From contig NC_135715.1 of assembly GCF_964656455.1 (NCBI RefSeq), positions 163,462,437-163,526,436 on the forward strand: a stretch of 64,000 bases of DNA. Direction: 5' to 3'. This DNA comes from Halichoerus grypus. Its lineage: Eukaryota; Chordata; Mammalia; Carnivora; Phocidae. Of this stretch, positions 23,386 to 34,689 are shown one piece after another (position 1 is the first letter of the stretch; each line of letters begins with the position of its first letter). Made by a program: the position numbers and the translations under genes. Under the pieces are notes generated by a model. It searched no databases. It was not told the origin of the DNA and saw nothing but the letters and a program-made list of their open reading frames with translations.

Positions 23386-23639
23386 CAGAACTTAGTCATA
23401 AGACCTTAGCTAGTTGGGAGGAAGGCAGTAAAAGATATTGTAACAGACAGCCCTTTTAATAAAACTGTATGTGATGCTTTGGTATTCCTAAAGCAGTACA
23501 CTCAATTTGATATTTTTCAGTGATGCTTGTAGAAGTCTTATTGTGGATGAACTTTAATGGAATAAGCTTATAGAGTTTGGGTGTTTTTAACAGTGATTTT
23601 TGTGATATTTGTGACTCTCTACTTTGTGTCCAGTTCATT

Positions 23640-23965
23640 AAGAGCTACCTCTGTATTCAGAGGCACTTTGTAAACTGTTAAGACCCTGTATTGATTGATT
23701 GATTGATTGATTTTTAAAGATTTTATTTATTTGACAGAGACACAGCGAGAGAGGGAACACAAGCAGGGGGAGTGGGAGAGGGACAAGCAAGCTTCCAGCT
23801 GTTCAGGGAGCCCGATGCGGGGCTCAATCCCACCACCCCGGGATCATGACCTGAGCCGAAGGCAGACGCTTAACAACTGAGCCACCCAGGCACCCCGTAT
23901 TGATATTTTTAGTGCCTTGCACTGTGTCTGGCACAAAAGCACCAATGAATAAATGCTGAATAATC
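23640..23965 (+). repeat. L2 3' tail split by a SINE
   Basis: GCACTGTGTCTGGCACAAAA and AATGAATAAATGCTGAATAA look like an L2 3' end. Its left part is separated by the SINE at 23696-23896. Confidence 0.35.
23696..23896 (-). mobile_element. SINEC-type SINE
   Basis: Minus-strand copy with a (TGAT)n-expanded tail. Body CCCGATGCGGGGCTCAATCC, head GAGCCACCCAGGCACCCC. GTATTGAT duplications flank it (23688-23695, 23897-23904). First of four antisense SINEs within 2.4 kb. Confidence 0.97.
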
Positions 23966-24077
23966 ATTAGTGTTTCTATCCCTAAAACAAGATGTCTACT
24001 GATTTTAATTATATTAATACCAGTTGGAAACCACAAATAAGAAATATTTGATATATTATTATTTTCTCAATTTTTTT

Positions 24078-24265
24078 AGAAGATTTTATTTATTTATTTG
24101 ACAGAGAGACACAGCGAGAGAGGGAATACAAGCAGGGGGAGTGGGAGAGGGAGAAGCAGGCTTCCTGCTGATCAGGGAGCCCGATGTGGGGCTCGATCCC
24201 AGGACCGTGAGATCATGACCTGAGCGGAAGGCAGACGCTTAACAACTGAGCCACCCAGGTGCCCC
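24078..24265 (-). mobile_element. SINEC-type SINE
   Basis: Minus-strand full-length copy ending GAGCCACCCAGGTGCCCC. Imperfect duplications TATTTTCTCAATTTTT / TATTTCCTCAGTTTTT flank it. Confidence 0.97.
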
Positions 24266-24803
24266 TATTTCCTCAGTTTTTATTGAATTAAGGTTTTTAT
24301 CAATTAAGTTTTTTTTTATTCAGCTTTTTATTGACAAATATTGGATTTTACAGGTTGAATTAGTTACTTGGTAGAAAGTTAACTCTTCTGCTTGCTTGGT
24401 CAATTCATTATTCTATGAAATGGAATTCATCATGACTTTATAATGATTCAGAGTTTTTGTAAAGATGTCTTACTTGTGTCTTGGGCTGAAGTTGTTTATC
24501 TGGTAATATCTGGTTGTCAAATGCTTCTCAGGTGGCAGCTTTGTGTATGAGAGTGCTGTTAGATTGGATTGGCTTACTTGCTATCATTTACATTAGAATC
24601 AAGACCCTTAGATACTTTTCAGAATAATCACAGTTCTGTTACTGTGGTAGTTGCTCAGATGCATTCCTTTTACGGAAGACAGCACTATTAGGGTCTTCTC
24701 TCAAGTGCTAGACCAGTGAGAAGCCATTTGAGGCCTGTGGGCATCAATGCTCAGGGGTTGGAGAGGTAATCTCTTTTAGTGATTTCAAATAGTATTGTTT
24801 TTT

Positions 24804-25013
24804 TTTTTTTTTAAATTTTTTTTTTTTAAAGATTTTATTTATTTATTTGAGAGAGAGAGAACGAGAGACGAGAGCATGAGAGGGAGGAGGGTCAGAGGGA
24901 GAAGCAGACTCCCTGCTGAGCAGGGAGCCCTATGCGGGACTCGATCCAGGGACTCCAGGACCATGACCTGAGCCGAAGGCAGTCGCTTAACCAACTGAGC
25001 CACCCAGGCGCCC
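24804..25013 (-). mobile_element. SINEC-type SINE
   Basis: Minus-strand copy with a long T run. Exact 17-base duplication AAATAGTATTGTTTTTT at 24787-24803 and 25014-25030. It shares AGGGAGGAGGGTCAGAGG with the copies at 46352 and 48438, so these three look like one subfamily. Confidence 0.97.
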
Positions 25014-25831
25014 AAATAGTATTGTTTTTTGACCCTTGTTAATCAGGATGGGGAAATATCAAGTCTTTTGTGAGTGTTTAAAATTTTCAAATTACTGTGT
25101 TTGCATTCACTGTGTGGAGGTCTGTAGAGACCTCTTCTGAATGTGGGCAGGGTACTGTCCTGCTGCCCCCTTGGTTATTTGAAGAATAATAGAGGTTGTG
25201 GTGTCCGCATCCCACTCCCATGGTACCCTCCACTTCTTGCTGTTTTCTTTGGCTAAAAATGCTGTGTCAGAGACAGCAGTCAGGAATTAACATAGAAAGG
25301 GTGATTGTTTCATCAAAAGTTAGCAATTGAGGTGTAATTTTTTAATGAATGTCACTGTTTTGACACTTTCCCTATCTCCAGGAAATGATTAGTTGATATT
25401 CCATATATAACCTGTTGGCCACTTCTAAATATGGAGGAAAATGTTTCCTGAATCAGCTGCCCTAATATTTTGAAAGAATTAACTGAAGTTGTTATAAATT
25501 CTTCATATTTTTAACAAAGTAAAGTAGATTGGTTTTAAGGTGACTTAGCTGCTGCTGATTCACTTCATTTTATGTTTAAAAATTGTTCTAAAAATGAGAA
25601 TGATACATTTATGGAGAATTCATAAATTGCTCTGAATTAGTTGTCATTTCTTTTAGGCATAATATGTGCATTTTGTAATTTGTGAAAGAAATTTAGCTTG
25701 ATTATGTTTCTTAGTAAACCAAAGACATTCATCTGTATTCAGATTTGTCAAAGGACAAAAAGGAAGATTTTATCATTTAGCTTATTGGATTTTTCATTAT
25801 TCTCTACAACATGAGTCAGAAGACAATAAGC

Positions 25832-26035
25832 TTTTTTTTTTTTTTTTAAGATTTTATTTACTTATTTGACAGAGAGAGACAGAGCGAGAGAGGGAATACA
25901 AGCAGGGGGAGTGGGAGAGGGAGAAGCAGGCTTCCCGTGGAGCAGGGAGCCTGATGCGGGGCTCGATCCCAGGACTCTGGGATCATGACCTGAGCCGAAG
26001 GCAGACACTTAACAACTGAGCCACCCAGGTGCCCC
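25832..26035 (-). mobile_element. SINEC-type SINE
   Basis: Minus-strand copy flanked by ACAATAAGCTTTTT / ACAATAAGCCTTTT. The right duplication has itself a long T run (26047-26068). Confidence 0.97.
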
Positions 26036-29000
26036 AACAATAAGCCTTTTTTTTTTTTTTTTTTTTTTAAACACTTCACTACATGTTCTGAAGGGAATTC
26101 TTCTGTTCCATGTTTAGCTTAGAGAACCTCAGAGCTTAAAGCCACTTTCTTCTTTTAAGGGAAATCAAAAGTAGTCTTGTGACTTCTTATAATTGCAAAT
26201 GGGCTGGAAATTAGGAATGGGGAAGAGGGCAGTGTGCTAAGTCACTTACTAGAAGGGAGTTGAGCATCCAGGGTGCAGAACAGGAGGGTGGAATGATAAA
26301 GGTCGTGATAATTTGTAGAAGAAAGTGGGCATGATGGCAGTACAGGTTGACCAGGTAGGATTTTTGAGGGAGGGCAGCATGTTGTGAGTGACATGTTGCT
26401 CTAACCGAATTAGTTATATGACCTGAGCATAGATTGCAAATTTTTTTCTGGCAAGAAATAGTGATATTTTTTTTCCCCTATGCAAGTACTATATTTGCTG
26501 ATTCTGCGTTTTTATATGCCTTCTGGACACAAAACAAGAACACAAAGACTTATTCTTACAATTACTAATTTTATGGCTAATGCCTTTGCTTAATACTGGT
26601 CTCATTATATTCTCTTCTTGGTCAGAAACCTCTTATGTACTACTCGTTCTGGAAGCCTTGATATTACCTTTGACATTCTAAAGCACTTTCCATTACACTG
26701 TGTCTCCATTCATCTTAAAAGAGCAGTAGCTGTAGCCACTTTCATTAAGGAAAGTTTGATAGACAACCATGCATTTTTCTCATGTATTGTTGCTAATCAG
26801 AGTTTTAATTTTTAGCTTTGCTTTTGCATTTCAGCTTGCATTTTTCTTAGAAGATAGAGGCAAATAATTAATGTTAAAAAATATAATGTCTGCCAATCTT
26901 ATGGTTGATTCATAGTGAAATCTTTCGTGGATTTCATGCCCCACATGGAGCAATACTCAGTAATGTATTCACAGCAAGAATGCACTTTAGAATTAATTAT
27001 TTGTGTCATTCATCCAGGTATTCCCTCACTATTAAATTATTGCTTTTTTAATGCAGTATAAATTTGCTTTTCACTGTTTTTGGTGTGACCTCTGTCATCA
27101 GTGGATAGTTAAAATTCCCTTCCAGGGATTCCCTCTGACTATCGACAACATTTTGGTTTGAATAATAGGCAGGCTGCATTACTTGGAGAGGTGGCCCTTT
27201 GATATTCAGTTTATTAATTATTTATGGAGTGACTGTGTGGAAGGGGAGTAGCAGGAGATCCAAATTAGTAGAAAATACTATCCTTGCTTTCAAGGAGTTC
27301 ATGATCTTATCGCAGAGACAGGGTGTACTTGGAAGTGTGATTATGTGCCCACAGAAGTAATAGAGGCTATATATGCTATAGGATGGGTGAGTGAGCATGA
27401 GAGAAGTTAAAGAAACCTAAGACTGATCCAATCTATTTATAATACAATTTGACTGGGCTGCCAGGCAGGGTAAGAGGGAGTAAAAATTGGGAAAGTGGCA
27501 TAGTATTCTGAGTAACTACAGTGTGCTAGAAATACAAAAGAATCTAGGTTTTCTTCCTGGAAGTTTCCCTCCTTCATTTGAACAATGGCAATTTGAATAA
27601 TCCATTTCAAAATTCTGCTTAATCAGGAGAGGGAACTCTTTGTAGGATATACAGAGGTAGTTTGGCAGACACAATTAAGGATATTACTTAAAGAATAAGG
27701 AATCTGCTGAGAAAGATGTGATCCTTTTTTGAACCTGGGAAAAGCAAGAGACAAGTGCCTTGAACATAGATGTGAAAATGTATTTAAATGTTCTCAATTT
27801 AGGAACCAAGATAGAAAAAACATAGTAATTTTACTTATTTTAACTGCTATAATCTTTTTAATTTGGCACATTTTATTTCTCATCTAATCATTTAAATTCA
27901 TATTTTGTAACATCTTAAAATTTAAAAAATACCTTGGAACTATGATCAAGTCTGAAGACCCCATTTTTTCCCCTCTTAATGGTGCCATTTGGTTTAACAC
28001 CCACTGGCCTTCTTCAGACGTTCCTTTAGAGTCTGTGAAATCTCTACATATTTTGTGCATTTAGACAATCAAGTATAAACATGAGTGTGAAGCTCTGTAA
28101 TGTATTCATCCAATATTTAGTAAGCTGTGGCCTTCTCTTACTAGGATAGCCCAATGATAATTTCAAAGAAAACACCAGAAAACCAAAAGAAATTCCCCCA
28201 TTGCCAACTCTGTAAACTTGTAGGAGGTGACAGTCAGTGTTTCAAGGACAATTCTGACATCCCCACGAGTGTCACACAGCCACTGACATCTGGGAAGTGA
28301 CAGTAGCTGACAGACCATGTTGGCACAGCAGAAATCAGAGATGGACTAGCTCAGTTGGAAGAAAAATGTCATGCTGACTAGGAGGCTGAGCAGAATGCAG
28401 CCTGGCAGCCTGGACAGTGGCCGTTAACGGTAACTAACAGACAGATTGATTCCAGTGAGGGCCGTGGGCCACTCATCAGTTGCTCCGCCACACTTGTACA
28501 CAGAGGGAATTCTTGACTCTCAGCAGTACCTTCTCTCCGTAAAAGGGAAGAGATACTTAAGTTCATTCTCCTGCTCCTGGTGGACAGGGACAGGTAAGGA
28601 ATGCACCTTTTGTTATGAAGAGTAAGGCAATGTTAATGTGAATTTGACCTTGAAGGTGAAGAATTGCTGAGCCATCACGAAGAGCATCACTTAAAATGTA
28701 TTCCCACCTCAGATGCTGGTTCCTCCTCATTTGTCCCCAGTCTGACACATTTTCAAGATGGCAGCCCAGGAGTGAGTGGCATGTTGTAGAACCATCGGCT
28801 TTTGCTAGTGTGTCATTAGCACCTTGGCTACTGAGCACTCCTGGAGAAAATCACCAAGCTGGGTGTTTGCACTTGGCTTCCTCCCTCTCTATCCCTTCAG
28901 TGGTGGTTCTAAAACCTCACTGCCCTTAGTAAGCCCCAACCCTGTCCCTGACCTCTTAGCTCTCAGTTTATGATCTTCCTAGCTGCCTTGCAGAAAAATC

Positions 29001-29710
29001 AAAGACCTTGGGGCTTGAATAAACTTTATCAGTTCCTCACATTATTGTCTAAAAAAATTTATTAATTTCTGCCCTTGAGACTTGAAATTGCTTTTCCTGT
29101 GCAAGGCTAATTCTTCCATTTGCTTTTTCAATCTCATCTCCTCCTTGTACCTCCAGACATTTTAACTTCACAAGCCGCTTCTTTCTCTGTTTTCAACCTC
29201 TCTACTGTACTGACTCAACTGAGCCCTGTGTTCTTAAAACCAAGCAAGGAAACAAAAACCTCCTATGTGTCCTTCTTCCATTTGTTTCTCTGCAATTCCC
29301 TAGTCTTCTCCCTGTCTCCTTTCTTAAACAAGTTGCTTCAGTAAGTTGTTTAAAGGAGAACATGATGATCTCACTTCACACCCTCATCCTGTTATTCTTG
29401 TTTCTGCACTTATAATTCACTGAAGCTCCTTTGACCATTTGAAAAGTTCACGAAGGACTGGAGTAACAGGATGTATTACATGGCAAATGAGAAGATCATT
29501 AGGCCAGAATGGGAGACTATTAGAGCTGATGGTAAGGCCGCAGAGGTAAGGCAGCCCTTGGTGTTCAGTAATTTCTCTTGCCCCCCACTTTGGTTTCTAT
29601 TTTTTGTTTTTAGGGGATTTTTGTTTGTTTGTTATTTTGTTTTTTGGTGTTTGTATACTGCATTCCATTTGAATGACCACAGCTCAATAAGGGCCTAGGC
29701 TTAAATTTTT

Positions 29711-29907
29711 TTTTTTTAAAGATTTTATTTATTCATTTGTGACACAGAGATACAGAGAGAGAATGAGCAGGGGGAGAAGCAGAGGGAGAGGGAGAAGCAG
29801 GCTCCCTGCTGAGCCAGGAGCCTGACGTGGGGCTCAATCCCAAGACCCTGGGATCATGACCTGAGCTGAAGGCAGACGCTTAACCATCTGAGCCACCCAG
29901 GCACCCC
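29711..29907 (-). mobile_element. SINEC-type SINE just upstream of a coding exon
   Basis: Minus-strand copy with exact 15-base duplications TAGGCTTAAATTTTT (29696-29710 and 29908-29922). The exon starting at 29944 begins 36 bases after the SINE. Confidence 0.97.
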
Positions 29908-29943
29908 TAGGCTTAAATTTTTAATAGGCTTCCTGTCTCTCAG

Positions 29944-30037
29944 GATACTGAGAAACTCTGTGAACTAAAATGCTGTCCAGAATTCCTGAAGCAGTTATAT
30001 AGGAAACTACATGTTGATGACTGGTTTCTAAATACAG
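29944..30037 (+). CDS. Internal coding exon, 94 bases, phase 0/1
   Basis: The exon starts after CTTCCTGTCTCTCAG and ends ACAG|GTAAAA. Only one forward frame is open: 31 codons starting DTEKLCELKCCPEFL and ending HVDDWFLNT, plus one G. Phase 0 at the start matches the end of the 10810-10900 exon, and the leftover G matches the GG that begins the last exon. It is Cys- and Lys-rich and looks helical. An antisense SINE and its target duplication end 21 bases upstream of the exon, so the branch site lies in or beside duplicated or inserted DNA. Not recognised. Confidence 0.6.
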
Positions 30038-30564
30038 GTAAAATATTTTCAGTCATGGTTTTTCTATAATTTTACCATAGCAAATAAACACAGGAATTAT
30101 CTGTGGGATATCTTTATCCATGTATGTGTGGTTTGTTCTCAACCTAGTACCAGAAAGTTCTCAGATCAGTGACTGTAGCACCATTTGATTACTATAGTGA
30201 TCAAGGAGAAAGAAACTCAGAAGAGGTGAAGGGAGACAGGACTTCAGGACTGCAGAACATGAGCAGTGAAGGAAGAGGTAGGAAGAACCTATACCGTTTC
30301 TTGTGGAGGAGGCCCCCAGGCTGTGTTTAATGTAGCAGCAAGAGCCCCAAGAGCTTGCTTTAACAGAATAAAAGGTGTTAAGTCTCAGGCAGTCCATGTG
30401 TACAGTTCAAAAACAAAGACCTTGAGAAGTTTAGCTGTGAAATGTAAAGGAGAAGTTGAGTATTTGTTGGCATTAGCTTGGTCCTATAAAGGGGTTTAAT
30501 ATATATTCCATATTTGTACTCCACAGCTTACAAAGAATGTTTGCATGTTTTTTTTCCCTTTATC

Positions 30565-30700
30565 CTCTTGAAGAGCCTATTAGATCTGTCAGCAAAATTG
30601 TCACTCTTATACCCATTTTACAGATAAGGTAACTGTTTGAAAGCATGAGTTGCACAGACTAAATGAATAGAGAGTAGCTGAACTGGGATTTGAAGGGAGG
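30565..30700 (-). repeat. MIR element
   Basis: ATACCCATTTTACAGATAAG, GGTAACTGTTTGAAAGCATG and CTGAACTGGGATTTGAAG are antisense MIR core landmarks. Confidence 0.7.
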
Positions 30701-31579
30701 TTATCTTTACTCTTATGATCTTTCTGCTTTATGAGTTGTTTTCCTTTTAACTTAAGACTATTTGATATCAGAGGTGGAAGGAAAGGAACTTCCGAAGAAA
30801 ATGCGAGAGATGCTGGGAAGGGAAGGGCTGATTTTGAAGACAAAATCTCTCAGTCCTGGGAACAGGCGCTAGAATATGGTGGGTGGGAGCTGCCATTACC
30901 CTTAAAGAGGAAGAAAGATATTCACTCTGTTATTTCAGAAAAGGTTGACAGGTTGAATATAGGGTCTGGGATTTAGAATGTGTTAAGGATCTTGCTGGGC
31001 ATGGGGTTAGGTTGCATTCCATATAGTCCCCGGGTAAAGCCTGACACAAAGCCTTTGATGAACATTCTCCAGTGATGATGCAAAATAATCCAAATGGCTG
31101 AAAGTTTTAATTGGGTTTTAAATAGTCGTGCAGCTGTGTGTTCATGACTACTGTTCGCCAATCTTCATGGATCATTGAAATATAAAAACGAAGCACTTGG
31201 CTCCTTTGGTTGCCAGGTTTTTTCCAACATTGATCCTGATGTTTCTTTCAGAACTAGCTCTTGAAGGATAAAGAACTTAGAGATTTGTAAACTCTCACCA
31301 TGTTTCTTGGACTCTTGCCTACTTCCTCAATGAGAAGAGGCAAACTGTGCTTCTGGAGGCATTAACTGGTTCATTCTCTAGGCTCTTGTTTATGTAATGC
31401 TCATACTCTCATTCTGATAAACCTGCAGATGATTGTCTATCTCACAGATGGTTGAGGTGTGATTTTTTATGGTATAATCTGTAAATGTCATACCTAGTAG
31501 ACATCCCCGACATCACAAGAATGTTAACATATCAATAATGTATATATTACAACTTTCTTAAGTTATCCTCTTCAGATAC

Positions 31580-31680
31580 TATTAAATTATGAACCCCCAG
31601 AGGATGAAAGGTGCATTGTCGTATCATGTAGCCAGAACCACTTAGGCGTTTGGTAAATGCTTTGGTCGTATTTTTAAAAA
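31580..31680 (+). repeat. L2 3' end remnant
   Basis: CCCCCAGAGGATGAAAGGTG ... CCACTTAGGCGTTTGGTAAA resembles '…GAGGGCAGGGAC…GTAGGTGCTCAATAAA'. Diverged. Confidence 0.35.
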
Positions 31681-31942
31681 TCCCTAGAATACCCTCTTGT
31701 ATGATTTATTTTATAATCTAACAATGACCCACATTCTTATATACTTACTTTGGACAATTTAACCCCTTTGGTTAACTATTATTTTTTTATTTTTTGTGTT
31801 CTTTTCCACTCTGAAAGGGTAACTATGTTGAAAAACTAAATTAGTATTTATATAGTCTTGACTTCTGTAACCGATTCCTCTTTTGTTTTTTCCCTTTTAC
31901 AGAATCTTTCTTCATATCTCTCTCCAGTTATAGACTGTTTAC

Positions 31943-31976
31943 AATATATATGTGTGTGTGTGTATGTATATATATA
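31943..31976. repeat. (AT)n(GT)n microsatellite
   Basis: An alternating purine-pyrimidine stretch with ATATATATGTGTGTGTGTGT and then ATGTATATATATAC. Confidence 0.85.
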
Positions 31977-34689
31977 CAAGTGTACATAAAGATATATGTA
32001 TGTACATATCTATATCTAAGTGTTGGCTATGCTTTGGGTTTTAAATGGTTTATATCTATAACATAGTTATATTGCTTGGTAAAGCAGGTTTCCTGTACCG
32101 CAGCATTGTGTCATATATAGCAAAATTAACATTAGTTTTGCAAAGCTCAATTGATGTTAAAACTCAGGATGGAAGAGTAGTTAGCTTTCTTCCTTAAACT
32201 TATGTTATCGTCCCAAAAGCAATCTTGTAGACAGATGCAGGGCAAGAAAATAGTGGGAAGGCCGTTGTCTTTCAGAAGAAAAAATTGCACAGTGATCTTC
32301 TGAAAGGCTCTCATCGGAGAATAAAGGATATAATCTCTGTATTAAACACAGATGGAATATTTAAGTCTCAGCTGTCACAGAAGAATCTCCACATTAGTTT
32401 GGACTGCGCACCTTTGGCACATGTATAAATGACAGTGATAAAACTACCTCTTTGTTGAGCTGGAGTGCACAACATCCCTTTATTTGTGCCATCTGGTGCT
32501 ACAGAGGATGGAGAATTCTCTCTGCCGTGATTTTTCTTTCTTTGGGATTTGTAGACTTGTTTAGCATAGAATATGTTTGACCACAAATCAGTCTTTGCCC
32601 AGATTTTGGTGGCAACAGCTTGAAAAGAGAAATGGGATTCCAAGAAATTGGAAGCGTAAGAGGGGGCAAGCAAGTTAGTTAACACACCTTTACACGTTTT
32701 GGAGGGTGGTGGTTGGATGAGAACATGGTGCTTCGTAAGCCCTGACCATAGAGCCCTCCTGATGGTGATGGAAGTCTCTTCCTAGTTTTGTTTTTGCCTT
32801 TTTTTTTAAATTATTGCTCGTAGCAAAATAATAACAATTGACGCTTGGTTCTCACCCGATGAAGAAATAAATGGTGGTTTACACTGCTTTAGGGCTCTTA
32901 CTTCATTGTGGATTCCAAAAATTGGTTTACCATGCTTTATCACCACTTACTCAATTTATCTATTTTAAGACAAATCAAAAGATTTATTGGCTCTTCAGTC
33001 TTGCAATAACCTGTGTTTCTTTATTGTCTACCACTGTCTGTGATTAAAATCAAAACAAAGTTAGATTACATTTTACTAACAAAAGAACATTCCTGGTATG
33101 AATTATGAATCAGTGATAGAAGGTTTATAAATTATTAAGTTTTAATATTTTCCTCCAAATTGGGCTTAGATTATGTAAAAGCAATTTAGACCCACTTTGG
33201 AGATTATCTGTTGTCACAAAATACCAATGTAGGAGATGACTTTTCTCTCAATTAGTTTAGTAGAGAACTGTATTGGGCAGAACTCCTTAGACTGCTTAAT
33301 AAGAGAATCGCCTTTGAATTGCCCGAGTCTAGGATTACAGTCACAAGAAATGGGAGTGAAAAATTTAACCAAGTAAAACTTGGAGCTCTTTGAGTTAAAG
33401 TTGAATAAAATGAAATGATTAAATATACAATTACATATGACCTAGCTGAGAACTACATTTGTTTGGAGTTGCTAGATAGTGTATTCTGCTTAGCACCTGT
33501 TCTGATCAGATTGGGTTGCAATTCTGCTCCACTGCTTTCTTAGCTCTGAGCACTTTAGGTGAATTACCTGAATGCTGTGACACCTTTTTCATTTCTCCAA
33601 ACTTACTTCCATTTTTCATAAGAGTGGAATAGGTTGAAACCAGCAAGTTCTCCTTTTCAGGCTTCACTTGCTGTGAGCTTATTTGTTTTCTATAAGCCAA
33701 CTTATTTACCCTTAACTCACCATCTTCTTTCGACATAAGTAAATTGTATGTGCATGGGGTATACACATACATGCCATGGTTTGCAGAATAAACAAGTGAA
33801 GTTGTCATGTTTAGCAATGTATAACTTGGTAAAAACCATGAACACACAACCTTTGTATATGTATCAGTCCATTGCCATCCACAAACATTTGTGCAAAGGA
33901 GAAGAGGTGGATCTCAGAAACCTGACCTTGAACCTTAGACATGGTACCACTTCTAGAACTTATTTGGCAAAAAGTTGGCAAGAAGATTTGGGTCTCAAGG
34001 GGGCAGTGGGAGGGTAAACAGCACCGTTTTGCTCTAGCCATGCTTTTCTCTGGACATACTCAGTGCCCTGATACTCTGGTGTGGGGTAGGAAACCATTGA
34101 TAAGAGACCACTAATTTATTGCCTTGCTCTTTAGTCTAACGTTGCAAACATCTATTCACAAAAGAAGAAAGTGGGATTTCTTGCCTTTTCTCCTTCTTTG
34201 GAGAGTCTTGCAAATTTACGCAATTAGTAGAAACATGAAAACCCATTTGGTTTATATAAAACCCTCTTTTTTTGTCTAATGTAGTGACCTGTCTAACTTA
34301 CTTATAGGTATTTGGACTAGGTAAATATTAGTATTTAGACACTCATCTTTATAAACCCAATTGAGGTTTATTTTGAAGGTAGAATATTGGATAAAAATGC
34401 ATGATTTAATATAAAGATTTTTCAACATAGGACCACCTAATTTCTGCCTTTGTGGCCTGACTTTACAATGATGGGACAAATGGGCACCCTAACTGTGAGC
34501 CTCCCTCAAGCCTCCCACTCCTACCATGGAATTCACACAGGAAAGATACAGGTGATCTTGGGGAATCTTGTTGTGTCCTTAACCTAGAAGACACTCAGTA
34601 CAATGAAGTCACTTCAGAAGGAATCTGAAGCCAGCTAGACAGGGCTTGCTCTGGTGAAATTCTGGATTTGTGAACATCAAAAAAAAAAA

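Larger units (their letters stand above)
10901..29943 (+). other. Intron, repeat-rich (19 kb)
   Basis: It contains the SINE-L1 chimera (13.9 kb), L1M relics (15.3-16.4 kb), L2 (18.6 kb), hAT relics, and SINEs at 13.6, 18.3, 23.7, 24.1, 24.8, 25.8 and 29.7 kb. In 10.9-12.7, 16.45-18.25, 19.45-22.9, 25.05-25.8 and 26.1-29.7 kb I see no convincing gene or RNA. A few GC-richer stretches are listed under findings. Confidence 0.5.
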
